Part shown: positions 24,635-32,884 of the stretch, in pieces
How positions within the stretch are numbered: position 1 is the first letter of the stretch
Layout of the letters: every line of letters begins with the position of its first letter
NCBI RefSeq assembly: GCF_013870525.1
Contig: NZ_JACBXD010000058.1
Coordinates: 1-50,032 of the forward strand
Source of the DNA: Amycolatopsis pittospori
Lineage (GTDB): Bacteria; Actinomycetota; Actinomycetes; Mycobacteriales; Pseudonocardiaceae
Length of the DNA stretch: 50,032 nt
Reading direction: 5' to 3'
Program-made: the position numbers and the translations under genes
Notes under the pieces: model-generated
Told to the model about the DNA's origin: nothing
What the model saw: the letters and a program-made list of their open reading frames with translations, nothing else
Database searches by the model: none

Positions 24635-25378
24635 GTGATCGGCGCCACAGCAGTTGCCCACCGATCTGGGGACAAACCTGTGGACAGTGTGGATAACACC
24701 GTGAACGCGTTATCGCCCCGCGTGACCAAGGGGCCTGAAAAGCGGCTTGACACCCCCCGTGCGGGCGGTAACCCGGGCGAGGGAGGCCTGTTCGACACGC
24801 AGGGTGACAAGCCCTCTGCACCGAACGGCGCAACCGATACCGAAGGCAAAGAGGCGACTACCGGCCGTGATCTCGCCCATGCCGCGCTGGAGGCCGCGAA
24901 GGCCAAAGCGAAGGCGCGCGGAGTTGAACCGGGTGTACGCCGCGGCCGTATCTCCGGAGGAGGGGCCGGTGCGAACGGTCAGAGCCCGCGACGTCGTCGC
25001 TGGTCAGGGCCGGGTGCCGACACGCGCGACCCGCAGCCGCTCGGCAGGCTCGCCTCGCGGATCGCGGTCGACCGCGGCTGGAACACGCGGCTGGCCAACG
25101 GCCAGGTCTTCGGGAACTGGGCGCGACTTGTGGGTGACGAGGTCGCCGAACACGCCCAGCCGGTGGCCCTGAAGGACGGCGAGCTGACCGTCCGCGCCAG
25201 TTCGACGGCGTGGGCGACGCAGTTGCGCCTGCTCCAGGGTCAGTTGCTGACGAAGATCGCGGCCGGCGTCGGGCACGGCGTGGTGAAGCGGATGCGGATT
25301 CAGGGACCGACGGCGCCGAGCTGGCGGAAAGGGCCGCGGCACGTCCCGGGACGTGGTCCGCGTGACACGTACGGCTGA
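24635..25378 (+). CDS. dciA: DciA-family (DUF721) helicase-loading protein
   Basis: The C-terminal half is clearly DUF721/DciA: RWSGPGADTRDPQPLG, GWNTRLANGQVFGNW, STAWATQLRLLQGQLL, and the terminal SWRKGPRHVPGRGPRDTYG almost identical to mycobacterial Rv0004. DciA loads the replicative helicase DnaB in bacteria that lack DnaC. The N-terminal 85 residues are low in conservation. The GTG at 24635 gives 247 residues, but GTGs at 24680, 24689, 24701 and 24722 are possible, and the region between carries DnaA boxes, so the real start may be downstream. It follows recF after 21 bases. Confidence 0.9.
   Translation: MIGATAVAHRSGDKPVDSVDNTVNALSPRVTKGPEKRLDTPRAGGNPGEGGLFDTQGDKPSAPNGATDTEGKEATTGRDLAHAALEAAKAKAKARGVEPGVRRGRISGGGAGANGQSPRRRRWSGPGADTRDPQPLGRLASRIAVDRGWNTRLANGQVFGNWARLVGDEVAEHAQPVALKDGELTVRASSTAWATQLRLLQGQLLTKIAAGVGHGVVKRMRIQGPTAPSWRKGPRHVPGRGPRDTYG
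24667..24696. other. DnaA-box trio at the 5' end of dciA
   Basis: TGGGGACAA (24667-24675, 8/9), TGTGGACAG (24679-24687, 8/9) and TGTGGATAA (24688-24696, perfect) lie in the same orientation within 30 bases, 4 kb right of oriC. Confidence 0.6.
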
Positions 25379-25382
25379 TCCG

Positions 25383-25402
25383 AGTTGCGCTTCGCGGCAA
25401 CT
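25383..25402 (+). terminator. Weak hairpin after dciA
   Basis: GAGTTGC and GCAACT flank a short GC loop a few bases after the dciA stop. The rest of the 205-base gap to gyrB holds a possible -10 element TACACT (25530-25535) for gyrB, without a clear -35. Confidence 0.4.
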
Positions 25403-25583
25403 GTGCCACCAGCGCCCCGAGAACGCGCTCAGAGTGCTTCGCGAACGTCAAGACTCTTCTTCGAACGAATTAGCGCGTCTGTGAGCAAATCAGGGGTGTC
25501 CTTGCCGCATGTCAGCGGACGCGGCCAAGTACACTGGCCACGAGCGAGCTTCCGCTCGGGGTAGACGAGGAGAATCAACGCCT

Positions 25584-27551
25584 GTGACCGAGAACAAGAG
25601 CGAGTACAACGCGTCGTCGATCACGGTGCTCGAAGGTCTCGAAGCCGTCCGCAAGCGTCCCGGTATGTACATCGGTTCAACCGGTGAACGCGGCCTCCAC
25701 CACCTCGTCCAAGAGGTGGTCGACAACTCCGTCGACGAGGCGATGGCCGGTTACGCCACCAAGGTCGAGGTTACCCTGCTGGCCGACGGTGGGGTGCGCG
25801 TCGTCGACGACGGCCGCGGCATCCCGGTCGACATGCACCCCAAGGAGAAGAAGCCGACCCTCGAGGTCGTGCTCACCGTGCTTCACGCGGGCGGCAAGTT
25901 CGACAGCGACTCCTACGCGGTCTCCGGTGGTCTTCACGGCGTCGGCGTCTCCGTGGTGAACGCGCTCTCGACCAAGCTGATCGCCGAAGTCAAACGCGGC
26001 GGACACAGCTGGCGGCAGGTGTACACCGACCAGATCCCCGGCGAGCTGGAGGATCTCGGCCCCGCCGACGACACCGGAACGACGATCACCTTCTGGGCAG
26101 ACGGCGACATCTTCGAGACCACGACGTACAACTTCGAGACGATCTCCCGGCGTCTTCAGGAGATGGCCTTCCTCAACAAGGGCCTGACCCTTTCGCTGCG
26201 CGACGAGCGCGTCGCCGACGAAGAGACCGAAGCGGACGCTTCAGGCCAGGCGGCGCGGGTCAAGGAGAAGACCTACTGCTACCCGGGCGGTCTCGAAGAC
26301 TTCGTCAAGCACATCAACGGCAGCAAGGACCCGATCCACGCCTCCGTGATCTCCTTCGAGGCCAAGGGCACCGGCCTCGAGGTCGAGGTCGCCATGCAGT
26401 GGAACAACGGCTTCACGCCGTCGGTGTACACCTTCGCCAACACGATCAACACGCACGAGGGCGGCACGCACGAAGAGGGCTTCCGCGCCGCGCTCACCCG
26501 CGTCGTCAACGCGTACGCGCGCGAGAAGAAGCTGCTCAAGGAGAAGGACGCCAACCTCTCCGGTGACGACGTGCGCGAGGGGCTCGCCGCGATCGTCTCG
26601 ATCAAGCTCTCCGAGCCGCAGTTCGAAGGCCAGACCAAGACCAAGCTGGGCAACAGCGAGGCCAAGACGTTCGTGCAGCAGACCTCGAACGAATGGCTGG
26701 GCGACTGGTTCGAGCGCAACCCCACCGAGGCGAAGACGATCATCAACAAGTCGATCTCCTCGGCACAGGCGCGGATGGCCGCCCGCAAGGCGCGCGACCT
26801 GGTCCGCCGCAAGGGCGCGCTGGAGATCGGCGGGCTGCCCGGCAAGCTCAAGGACTGCCGTTCGACCAACCCGTCGGAATGCGAGCTCTACATCGTCGAG
26901 GGTGACTCGGCGGGCGGTTCGGCCAAGGAAGGCCGCGACTCGATGTACCAGGCGATCCTGCCGATCCGAGGCAAGATCATCAACGTCGAGAAGGCCCGTA
27001 TCGACCGCGTCCTCAAGAACACCGAGGTCCAGTCGCTGATCACCGCGCTCGGCACCGGCATCCACGAAGAGTTCGACCTCGAGAAGCTGCGCTACCACAA
27101 GATCGTGCTGATGGCCGACGCCGACGTCGACGGCCAGCACATCACCACGCTGCTGCTCACCTTCCTGTTCCGGTTCATGCCGCCGCTGATCGAGCACGGA
27201 CACGTGTTCCTCTCGCGGCCGCCGCTGTACAAGATCAAGTGGCCGCGGCAGGAGCCGGAGTACGCCTACTCCGACAGGGAACGCGACGCCGTCATCCAGG
27301 CGGGTGTCGAGGCCGGCCGGAAGCTGCCGAAGGACGACGCGATCCAGCGCTACAAGGGTCTCGGTGAGATGAACGCCGAGGAGCTGTGGGAGACCACGAT
27401 GGACCCGGCGAACCGGCTGCTCGGCCAGGTCACCCTGGACGACGCCGCGCAGGCCGACGATCTGTTCTCCGTCCTGATGGGCGAGGACGTCGAAGCGCGC
27501 CGTTCCTTCATCACGCGTAACGCCAAGGACGTGCGTTTTCTTGATGTGTAG
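25584..27551 (+). CDS. gyrB: DNA gyrase subunit B
   Basis: This is the ATPase subunit of gyrase, which adds negative supercoils. The 655 residues include the GHKL ATP site (VVDNSVDEAMAGY, VVDDGRGIPVD, SGGLHGVGVSVVNALS), the Arg that contacts aminocoumarins in a WRQVY context, and the TOPRIM motifs YIVEGDSAGGSAKEGRD and MADADVDGQHI. Length is normal. The GTG at 25584 gives MTENKSEYNASSITVLEG and is preferred over an ATG 75 bases upstream that adds non-conserved residues. gyrA follows after 67 bases. Confidence 0.97.
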   Translation: MTENKSEYNASSITVLEGLEAVRKRPGMYIGSTGERGLHHLVQEVVDNSVDEAMAGYATKVEVTLLADGGVRVVDDGRGIPVDMHPKEKKPTLEVVLTVLHAGGKFDSDSYAVSGGLHGVGVSVVNALSTKLIAEVKRGGHSWRQVYTDQIPGELEDLGPADDTGTTITFWADGDIFETTTYNFETISRRLQEMAFLNKGLTLSLRDERVADEETEADASGQAARVKEKTYCYPGGLEDFVKHINGSKDPIHASVISFEAKGTGLEVEVAMQWNNGFTPSVYTFANTINTHEGGTHEEGFRAALTRVVNAYAREKKLLKEKDANLSGDDVREGLAAIVSIKLSEPQFEGQTKTKLGNSEAKTFVQQTSNEWLGDWFERNPTEAKTIINKSISSAQARMAARKARDLVRRKGALEIGGLPGKLKDCRSTNPSECELYIVEGDSAGGSAKEGRDSMYQAILPIRGKIINVEKARIDRVLKNTEVQSLITALGTGIHEEFDLEKLRYHKIVLMADADVDGQHITTLLLTFLFRFMPPLIEHGHVFLSRPPLYKIKWPRQEPEYAYSDRERDAVIQAGVEAGRKLPKDDAIQRYKGLGEMNAEELWETTMDPANRLLGQVTLDDAAQADDLFSVLMGEDVEARRSFITRNAKDVRFLDV

Positions 27552-27618
27552 AGCCTGGACGTCTAGGTAGTTCCCCTTTCTTTTGTCCCTTCAGGACTGC
27601 TCCCACGAGAAGGACCTC

Positions 27619-30144
27619 ATGACGGAAACCTTGCCGCCGGCTCCGGACCACGACCGGATCGAACCGGTCGACATCCAGCAGGAGATGCAGCGCTCCTACA
27701 TCGACTACGCGATGAGCGTCATCGTGTCGCGGGCGCTGCCGGACGTGCGGGACGGCCTCAAGCCGGTGCACCGCCGCGTGCTGTACTCGATGTTCGACTC
27801 CGGCTTCCGCCCCGACCGCGGGTACAACAAGTGCTCCCGCGTCGTCGGCGACGTGATGGGCAACTACCACCCGCACGGTGACTCCGCGATCTACGACGCG
27901 CTGGTGCGGCTCGCGCAGCCGTGGTCGCTGCGGTATCCGCTGATCGACGGCCAGGGCAACTTCGGTTCGTCGGGCAACGACCCCGCCGCCGCCATGCGGT
28001 ACACCGAGTCCCGGCTGGCGCATCTCGCGATGCACATGCTGCAGGACATCGAAGAAGAGACCGTCGACTTCTCCGACAACTACGACGGCCGCACCCAGGA
28101 GCCCGACGTTCTTCCGTCGCGGTTCCCGAACCTTCTGGTCAACGGTGGTTCCGGGATCGCGGTCGGGATGGCGACGAACATCCCGCCGCACAACCTGCGC
28201 GAGGTCGCCGACGGCGTCAAATGGGCGCTGGAGAACTACGAGGCGAGCGACGACGAACTACTCGCCGCGCTGCTGGTCCGCATCAAGGGGCCGGACTTCC
28301 CGACCAAGGCGATGATCCTCGGCAACTCCGGGATCGAGGACGCGTACCGCACCGGCCGCGGTTCCGTGCGCATGCGCGCGGTCGTCGAGGTCGAAGAGGA
28401 CGCCAAGGGCCGCACCATCCTCGTCGTGTCCGAGCTGCCGTACCAGGTCAACCCGGACAACCTGGTCGAGAACATCGCGAACCTGGTCCGCGACGGCAAG
28501 CTCACCGGCATCGCCGACATCGCCGACGAGTCCAACAGCCGCAGCGGGATGCGGATCGTCGTCACGATCAAACGTGACGCGGTCGCGAAGGTCGTGCTGA
28601 ACAACCTCTACAAGCACACCCAGCTGCAGCAGAACTTCGGGGTCAACATGCTGGCCCTGGTCGACGGCGTGCCCCGCACGCTGCGGCTCGACCAGATGAT
28701 CCGGCACTACGTGAAGCACCAGGTCGACGTCATCGTCCGCCGGACCCGCTTCCGGTTGCGCAAGGCCGAAGAGCGCGCCCACATCCTGCGTGGTCTGGTC
28801 AAGGCGCTGGACATGCTCGACGAGGTCATCGCCCTGATCCGGCGGTCGCCCTCGGCCGAAGAGGCCCGCCCCGCGCTGATGAGCCTGCTCGACGTCGACG
28901 AGATCCAGGCGACCGCGATCCTCGACATGCAGCTCCGCCGCCTCGCCGCACTGGAGCGGCAGCGGATCGTCGACACCCTGGCCGAGATCGAACTCGAGAT
29001 CGCCGACCTGAAGGACATCCTCGAGAAGCCCGAGCGTCAGCGCTCGATCATCGCCGAGGAACTGCAGGAGATCGTCGACAAGTACGGTGACGACCGGCGC
29101 ACCAAGATCATCCCGTTCGACGGCGAGGTCTCGGTCGAAGACCTCATCGCGGTCGAGGACGTCGTCGTCACCATCACCCGCACGGGTTACGCCAAGCGGA
29201 CGAAAACCGATCTGTACCGATCGCAGAAGCGTGGCGGCAAGGGCGTCCAGGGCGCGACCCTGAAACAGGACGACATCGTCCAGCACTTCTTCGTCTGCTC
29301 GACGCACGACTGGATCCTGTTCTTCACGAACAAGGGCCGCGTCTACCGCGCCAAGGCGTACGACCTGCCCGAGGCCAACCGCAACGCGCGCGGCCAGCAC
29401 GTCGCGAACCTCCTCGCGTTCCAGCCGGACGAGAAGATCGCCCAGGTCATCGAGATCCCGAACTACGAGGTCTCGCCGTACCTGGTGCTCGCGACCCGCC
29501 GCGGCCTGGTGAAAAAGACCAAGCTCACCGACTTCGACTCCAACCGCGCCGGCGGCCTCATCGCCGTCAACCTCCGCGAAGGGGACGAACTGGTCGGCGC
29601 CGTGCTCGCCGCCGCCGAAGACGACCTGCTGCTCGTGTCCGCGGAAGGCCAGTCGATCCGCTTCCACGCCACCGACGAAGCCCTGCGCCCCATGGGCCGC
29701 GCGACGTCCGGTGTCCTCGGCATGCGGTTCAACGACGGCGACGAACTGCTCGGCATCAACGTCGTCCAGCCGGACAGGTTCCTCCTCGTCGCCACCGACG
29801 GCGGCTACGCCAAGCGCACCCCGACCGACGACTACCCGGTCCAAGGACGGGGCGGCAAGGGTGTGCTCACCATTCAGCACGACCGGAAACGTGGCAGGCT
29901 GGTGGGAGCGGTCATCGTCGACGCCGAGGACGAGCTTTACGCGATCACCTCCAGCGGCGGAGTCATCCGGACTTCGGCCGGGCAGGTGCGCAAGGCCGGC
30001 AGGCAGACGAAGGGAGTGCGACTGATGAATCTCGACGAAGGAACCACTCTTCTCGCGGTCGCACGCAACGCGGACGAGCCCTCAGACGTCGCCACTGCAG
30101 GCGGTGCTGAAGGAGAAGAAGACACGCCGGCGTCGGAGCAGTGA
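27619..30144 (+). CDS. gyrA: DNA gyrase subunit A
   Basis: The breakage-reunion subunit of gyrase, 841 residues. The catalytic tyrosine is Y128 (AAAMRYTESRL). The quinolone region reads HPHGDSAIYDALVR, with Ser89 and Asp93, the residues normally found in sensitive enzymes. The C-terminal beta-pinwheel contains the GyrA box QRGGKGV within SQKRGGKG and later RGGKG repeats, ending in an acidic tail. The ATG at 27619 is preferred over an upstream in-frame start at 27583 because AAGGA lies just before it. Confidence 0.97.
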   Translation: MTETLPPAPDHDRIEPVDIQQEMQRSYIDYAMSVIVSRALPDVRDGLKPVHRRVLYSMFDSGFRPDRGYNKCSRVVGDVMGNYHPHGDSAIYDALVRLAQPWSLRYPLIDGQGNFGSSGNDPAAAMRYTESRLAHLAMHMLQDIEEETVDFSDNYDGRTQEPDVLPSRFPNLLVNGGSGIAVGMATNIPPHNLREVADGVKWALENYEASDDELLAALLVRIKGPDFPTKAMILGNSGIEDAYRTGRGSVRMRAVVEVEEDAKGRTILVVSELPYQVNPDNLVENIANLVRDGKLTGIADIADESNSRSGMRIVVTIKRDAVAKVVLNNLYKHTQLQQNFGVNMLALVDGVPRTLRLDQMIRHYVKHQVDVIVRRTRFRLRKAEERAHILRGLVKALDMLDEVIALIRRSPSAEEARPALMSLLDVDEIQATAILDMQLRRLAALERQRIVDTLAEIELEIADLKDILEKPERQRSIIAEELQEIVDKYGDDRRTKIIPFDGEVSVEDLIAVEDVVVTITRTGYAKRTKTDLYRSQKRGGKGVQGATLKQDDIVQHFFVCSTHDWILFFTNKGRVYRAKAYDLPEANRNARGQHVANLLAFQPDEKIAQVIEIPNYEVSPYLVLATRRGLVKKTKLTDFDSNRAGGLIAVNLREGDELVGAVLAAAEDDLLLVSAEGQSIRFHATDEALRPMGRATSGVLGMRFNDGDELLGINVVQPDRFLLVATDGGYAKRTPTDDYPVQGRGGKGVLTIQHDRKRGRLVGAVIVDAEDELYAITSSGGVIRTSAGQVRKAGRQTKGVRLMNLDEGTTLLAVARNADEPSDVATAGGAEGEEDTPASEQ

Positions 30145-30180
30145 GCGACGCCCCACGTACTGGGTAAGGACTGACACCTC

Positions 30181-30861
30181 GTGACACCATCCGAGAAGCC
30201 CGAAGCAGGCGGCGCGCAGGCGGGTTCGTCGAGCCCGCCTTGGCAACGCGACAGCGCCGGGGAGGTCGAAGGCTCCAGCGAGCAGACGATCTCCGTGTCT
30301 TCGGTCGCCACCGAAGACGTGGCCTACTCGGAACCGAAGCAGGACGCGACGACCGACTACCACGGTGTCAGCGGCACGGCCGCGAAAAGGCTGTTCGGCG
30401 ATGGCGGAGAGGGCGACAAGCCCGCCTCCTCCGCCATCCCGTCCGCCTCCCGCACCCGCGCCGCCCCCACCGCACTCCGCCGCCCCGGCCGCGGACCGCG
30501 TCGCGCCAGCCTGCAGATCAAACGGTTCGACCCCTGGTCGGTACTGAAACTGTCCCTCGTCCTCGGCGTCGCACTGTTCTTCGTGTGGCTCGTCGCCGTC
30601 GGCGTCCTCTACACCGTCCTCGACGGCATGGGCGTTTGGGACAAACTCAACGGGACCTACTCGTCGCTCGTCGGCGGCGAAGGAGCCGACGCCCCGGCAG
30701 ACCCGTTGATCAGCGCAGGCCGCGTTTTCGGCATCGCCGCCATCCTCGGCGCCATCAACATCGTGCTGATCTCGGCACTCGCCACCGTCAGCGCGTTCAT
30801 CTACAACGTCTCCGCCGACCTGGCCGGAGGCCTCGAAGTAACGCTGTCCGAACGAGAGTGA
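30181..30861 (+). CDS. DUF3566 transmembrane protein
   Basis: The 226-residue protein has a long, polar, low-complexity N-terminal half (rich in Ser, Pro, Ala, Arg) and a C-terminal half with two membrane helices (SVLKLSLVLGVALFFVWLVA and the region around GAINIVLISALATVSAF). This is the DUF3566 family found directly after gyrA in actinobacteria (Rv0007 in M. tuberculosis); function unknown. A GTG start at 30181 has AAGGA upstream. It lies 36 bases after gyrA and is probably in the same operon. Confidence 0.9.
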   Translation: MTPSEKPEAGGAQAGSSSPPWQRDSAGEVEGSSEQTISVSSVATEDVAYSEPKQDATTDYHGVSGTAAKRLFGDGGEGDKPASSAIPSASRTRAAPTALRRPGRGPRRASLQIKRFDPWSVLKLSLVLGVALFFVWLVAVGVLYTVLDGMGVWDKLNGTYSSLVGGEGADAPADPLISAGRVFGIAAILGAINIVLISALATVSAFIYNVSADLAGGLEVTLSERE

Positions 30862-30866
30862 CCCGG

Positions 30867-30897
30867 TTGCGGGACGCCGAAAGGCGTCCTGTAATCT
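30867..30897 (+). promoter_or_regulatory. Possible tRNA-Ile promoter overlapping a hairpin
   Basis: TTGCGG (30867-30872) and TAATCT (30892-30897) are separated by 19 bases, with the tRNA beginning 11 bases after the -10 element. The spacer contains the perfect hairpin GGACGCC-GAAA-GGCGTCC (30872-30889), which could instead be the terminator of the preceding gene. Confidence 0.4.
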
Positions 30898-30908
30898 TCT
30901 CCTCGTTC

Positions 30909-30982
30909 GGGCCCATAGCTCAGGCGGTTAGAGCGCTTCGCTGATAACGAAGAGGTCCCAGGTTCAAGTCCTGGTGGGCCCA
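30909..30982 (+). tRNA. tRNA-Ile (anticodon GAT)
   Basis: A 74-base cloverleaf with a 7-bp acceptor stem (GGGCCCA pairing with TGGGCCC), D-loop AGCTCAGGCGGTTAGAGC, anticodon GAT at 30943-30945 in the loop CTGATAA, and T-arm GGTTCAAGTCC. The 3' CCA is not encoded. It follows gyrA, as in most actinobacteria. Confidence 0.97.
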
Positions 30983-31041
30983 CCCGATTGCCCGGTCTGT
31001 GTTCGCGGAAAGGGCGAACCCGGATCGGGCGTTTGTCGTTT

Positions 31042-31090
31042 CTGGGGTCGAACCCCCAGGCCCCCGCCAGGGAGGGCTTCGCCCCCCTGG
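31042..31090. repeat. GC-rich double stem-loop after tRNA-Ile
   Basis: The 436-base stretch 30983-31418 has no convincing gene. It contains CTGGGG-TCGAA-CCCCCAG (31042-31059) and a CCAGGGAGGGC/CCCCCCTGG stem with a TTCG loop (31067-31090). Such C- and G-run stem-loops are common intergenic repeats in Amycolatopsis-like genomes (from memory) and may act as terminators. Confidence 0.5.
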
Positions 31091-31264
31091 ACCCCCCGGC
31101 GTTGGGTGCGTGGCCGTGGATCCTCGCGTTGGTGGTTGGCGCCTGGTGTCTGGTGGGTCACTCGCGGGAAGGGGGCGTGGTGTGTCGGCGTTGTGGGGAG
31201 TGTCGGTGTGTGGTGTTCCGGGCTCACCCCAGCGTTAAGAGGGGCGCGGCGCGCCGGCCTGAAG

Positions 31265-31300
31265 AGCCCTGCCGGACTTCTCTTCCCGGCAGGGCTTTCG
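31265..31300 (+). terminator. Terminator-like hairpin in the tRNA-Ile/DLW-39 gap
   Basis: AGCCCTGCCGG (31265-31275) pairs perfectly with CCGGCAGGGCT (31286-31296) and is followed by TTCG. The transcript it ends is unclear, since no gene lies directly upstream. Confidence 0.7.
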
Positions 31301-31309
31301 TCATCCGTT

Positions 31310-31325
31310 GGTTCCACGTGGAACC
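31310..31325. other. Degenerate parS-like palindrome
   Basis: GGTTCCACGTGGAACC is a perfect 16-bp palindrome that differs from parS symmetrically (GTTCCACGTGGAAC versus GTTTCACGTGAAAC). It lies about 10 kb right of oriC. Confidence 0.55.
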
Positions 31326-31418
31326 TGTGGGGGACGTGGGCGGCGGGCGTCGGCTGTCGGGGGTGCAGTAGCATCGGTGGGTAAGCGGAGCAACTCGGCG
31401 GAGAAGAGGGGGCTTCTG

Positions 31419-31607
31419 ATGAAGAAGCTGTTGGCACTCGCGGTCATCGCGGGCGGCGTGCTGTTCGTGATCAAGCGCAACAAGGCAGCCAAGGCCGAGG
31501 CCGACCTCTGGCGTGAGGCCACCGCGCCGACCGAGCGTCCGCTCGGCGCCGTTTCCACGAACGGAAGCGCCCCGGCCAAGGCCGCGGACGCGTCCCGCAA
31601 CAACTGA
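31419..31607 (+). CDS. DLW-39 family small membrane protein
   Basis: A 62-residue protein: one N-terminal membrane helix (MKKLLALAVIAGGVLFVI), a basic segment KRNKAAKAEA, then the DLW motif (ADLWREAT) that names the family, and a polar tail. The ATG at 31419 has GAGGGGG upstream; a longer frame from 31308 includes non-conserved sequence. DLW-39 proteins usually lie between tRNA-Ile and tRNA-Ala in this region of actinobacterial chromosomes; function unknown. Confidence 0.9.
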   Translation: MKKLLALAVIAGGVLFVIKRNKAAKAEADLWREATAPTERPLGAVSTNGSAPAKAADASRNN

Positions 31608-31613
31608 GCTTTC

Positions 31614-31640
31614 CGCAGGCGGCTATCATGATCGCCTGCG
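31614..31640. promoter_or_regulatory. Hairpin upstream of tRNA-Ala
   Basis: CGCAGGCG (31614-31621) and CGCCTGCG (31633-31640) form a perfect inverted repeat whose loop contains TATCAT, a possible -10 element for the tRNA that starts at 31645. It may also terminate the DLW-39 transcript. Confidence 0.4.
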
Positions 31641-31644
31641 ATTC

Positions 31645-31717
31645 GGGGCTGTAGCTCAATTGGTAGAGCACCGCCTTTGCAAGGCGGGGGTCAGGGGTTC
31701 GATTCCCCTCAGCTCCA
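31645..31717 (+). tRNA. tRNA-Ala (anticodon TGC)
   Basis: A 73-base cloverleaf. The acceptor stem GGGGCTG/CAGCTCC contains the G3-U70 wobble pair that identifies alanine tRNAs. The anticodon TGC is at 31678-31680 in CCTTTGCAAGG, and the T-arm reads GGTTCGATTCC. CCA is not encoded. Confidence 0.97.
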
Positions 31718-31722
31718 CACGC

Positions 31723-31766
31723 GACAACGGCTTGACCCGAGGGTTCCCTCGGGTCAAGCCCTTGTC
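31723..31766 (+). terminator. tRNA-Ala terminator
   Basis: A perfect 15-bp stem (31729-31743 with 31746-31760), extended by flanking GACAA/TTGTC, lies six bases after the tRNA and is followed by ATTT. Confidence 0.9.
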
Positions 31767-31842
31767 ATTTCAAGCGGTTTTATCGCCGACCAGTTCTGGA
31801 ATTGCCACCTAAGCGGCACTTTTCCGGGCGTAATCTCCTCTC

Positions 31843-32391
31843 GTGGAGGAGTTCCCGGATCCGACCGGTCCGCCTTACCGCTACGAGTACCCGCTACCCG
31901 AGCAGGCGAAGGCCGAGCATCGGCGCGCCGTGGAGCACTTTCAGCGGAAGCTCGATCAGTGGGATGGCGCCGTGACGGCCCCTGCCCAAATGTGCGTGTT
32001 CCTGGCCGCACTGTGGATGGCCTTTGATGACGATTACCTGCCGGGGTGGGTGTTGATCCTCTCGTTGGTCGCCTGCGGCGTGTTGCAGCTGGCCTTGGGC
32101 TGCCGGATCAGTGTGCTGTCCCGTGAGAGGGACAAGCACGCGAACCTGCTGAAGGCATACGGTGTTCTGGCCCCCGGCACCGAAAGAGCGGTGCTGCCCG
32201 CACAGTCGAAGGATTTCGACAAGATGCACGAGGTACTCGGCAAACCGCTTTCCCCCGAAGAGTCGTCGCCTCAGCCGACACCGCGAAAGCCCGACCAGAC
32301 CCTCTACGACGAGACGCCCAGAAACGGGAATCCGTACAGCGGGACGATCCGGCTCAGTCCGCCTCAGCCACGCCGCGAACTCGAGCAATAG
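31843..32391 (+). CDS. Hypothetical membrane protein, two helices
   Basis: I do not recognise this 182-residue protein. It has a charged N terminus with PYRYEYPLPEQAKAEHR, two membrane helices (about residues 48-62 and 67-83: APAQMCVFLAALWMAF and LPGWVLILSLVACGVLQLAL), then a cytoplasmic tail with Pro- and Glu-rich linkers. The GTG at 31843 has no upstream ribosome site. A TAATCT hexamer at 31831-31836 places a likely transcription start at the start codon, so the mRNA may be leaderless. The start codon also lies in the loop of CTCCTC/GAGGAG (31835-31851). It could belong with the secretion-related genes that follow, but the 113-base gap leaves this open. Confidence 0.7.
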   Translation: MEEFPDPTGPPYRYEYPLPEQAKAEHRRAVEHFQRKLDQWDGAVTAPAQMCVFLAALWMAFDDDYLPGWVLILSLVACGVLQLALGCRISVLSRERDKHANLLKAYGVLAPGTERAVLPAQSKDFDKMHEVLGKPLSPEESSPQPTPRKPDQTLYDETPRNGNPYSGTIRLSPPQPRRELEQ

Positions 32392-32504
32392 CAGAACTCC
32401 AAGCGCAGTGATGTTCGTCACCGATCACGGATCGCCATGTCGGGCTCCCAGCCAAGTCAACGCTGCTTACATGGGAGTGGAATTCCGGACAGCGAGGTGA
32501 AATC

Positions 32505-32876
32505 ATGATCGGTTTCGATACCGACCTCGACGACCTCAGGGCGTCGAGCAAAGAACTGGGGAAGGCCGCCGACATCGTCAGTGCCACCCACACCGGCGTG
32601 GGTGGGCAGGACGTGCCCGCTCCCGATCCTGTCACGGGTGGCCTTCTTCCCGGCATGTTCGCGCCGGACACCGCTTTCGGGAAGTCCTTGGGCATGCGCG
32701 GGGTTTCGGCGGCCTACGAGGAACACCGCCAGGCCGTCGAGAAGATGCTCGCGCAGTTGTATCGCAGCACGCAGGACGCGAGCCAAGCGCTGGCGAGGGT
32801 CGCCGAGCTGTACGAGTCCGTCGACGAGGACAACAAGCAGCGGCTGAACCGCGCGGCGTACGGGGAACAGGGGTAG
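32505..32876 (+). CDS. EspC-like type VII secretion target (ESX-associated, PF10824-like)
   Basis: The 123-residue helical protein resembles the EspC/T7SS_ESX_EspC family: an N-terminal helix (DTDLDDLRASSKELGKAADI), a Gly/Pro-rich turn, a second long helix, and a C-terminal tail with the type VII export motif YxxxD as YESVD in ALARVAELYESVDEDN. It therefore probably is exported by an ESX system as a helical partner of the next gene product. The ATG at 32505 has GAGGTGA upstream. The next gene begins eight bases downstream. No ESX ATPase or membrane component is in this window. Confidence 0.7.
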   Translation: MIGFDTDLDDLRASSKELGKAADIVSATHTGVGGQDVPAPDPVTGGLLPGMFAPDTAFGKSLGMRGVSAAYEEHRQAVEKMLAQLYRSTQDASQALARVAELYESVDEDNKQRLNRAAYGEQG

Positions 32877-32884
32877 CGGCGAAG

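Noticed and set aside
30990..31418. Possible genes in the tRNA-Ile/DLW-39 gap
   Set aside because: Open frames on both strands are low-complexity Gly/Arg/Trp translations of GC-rich stem-loops, without starts or family similarity.
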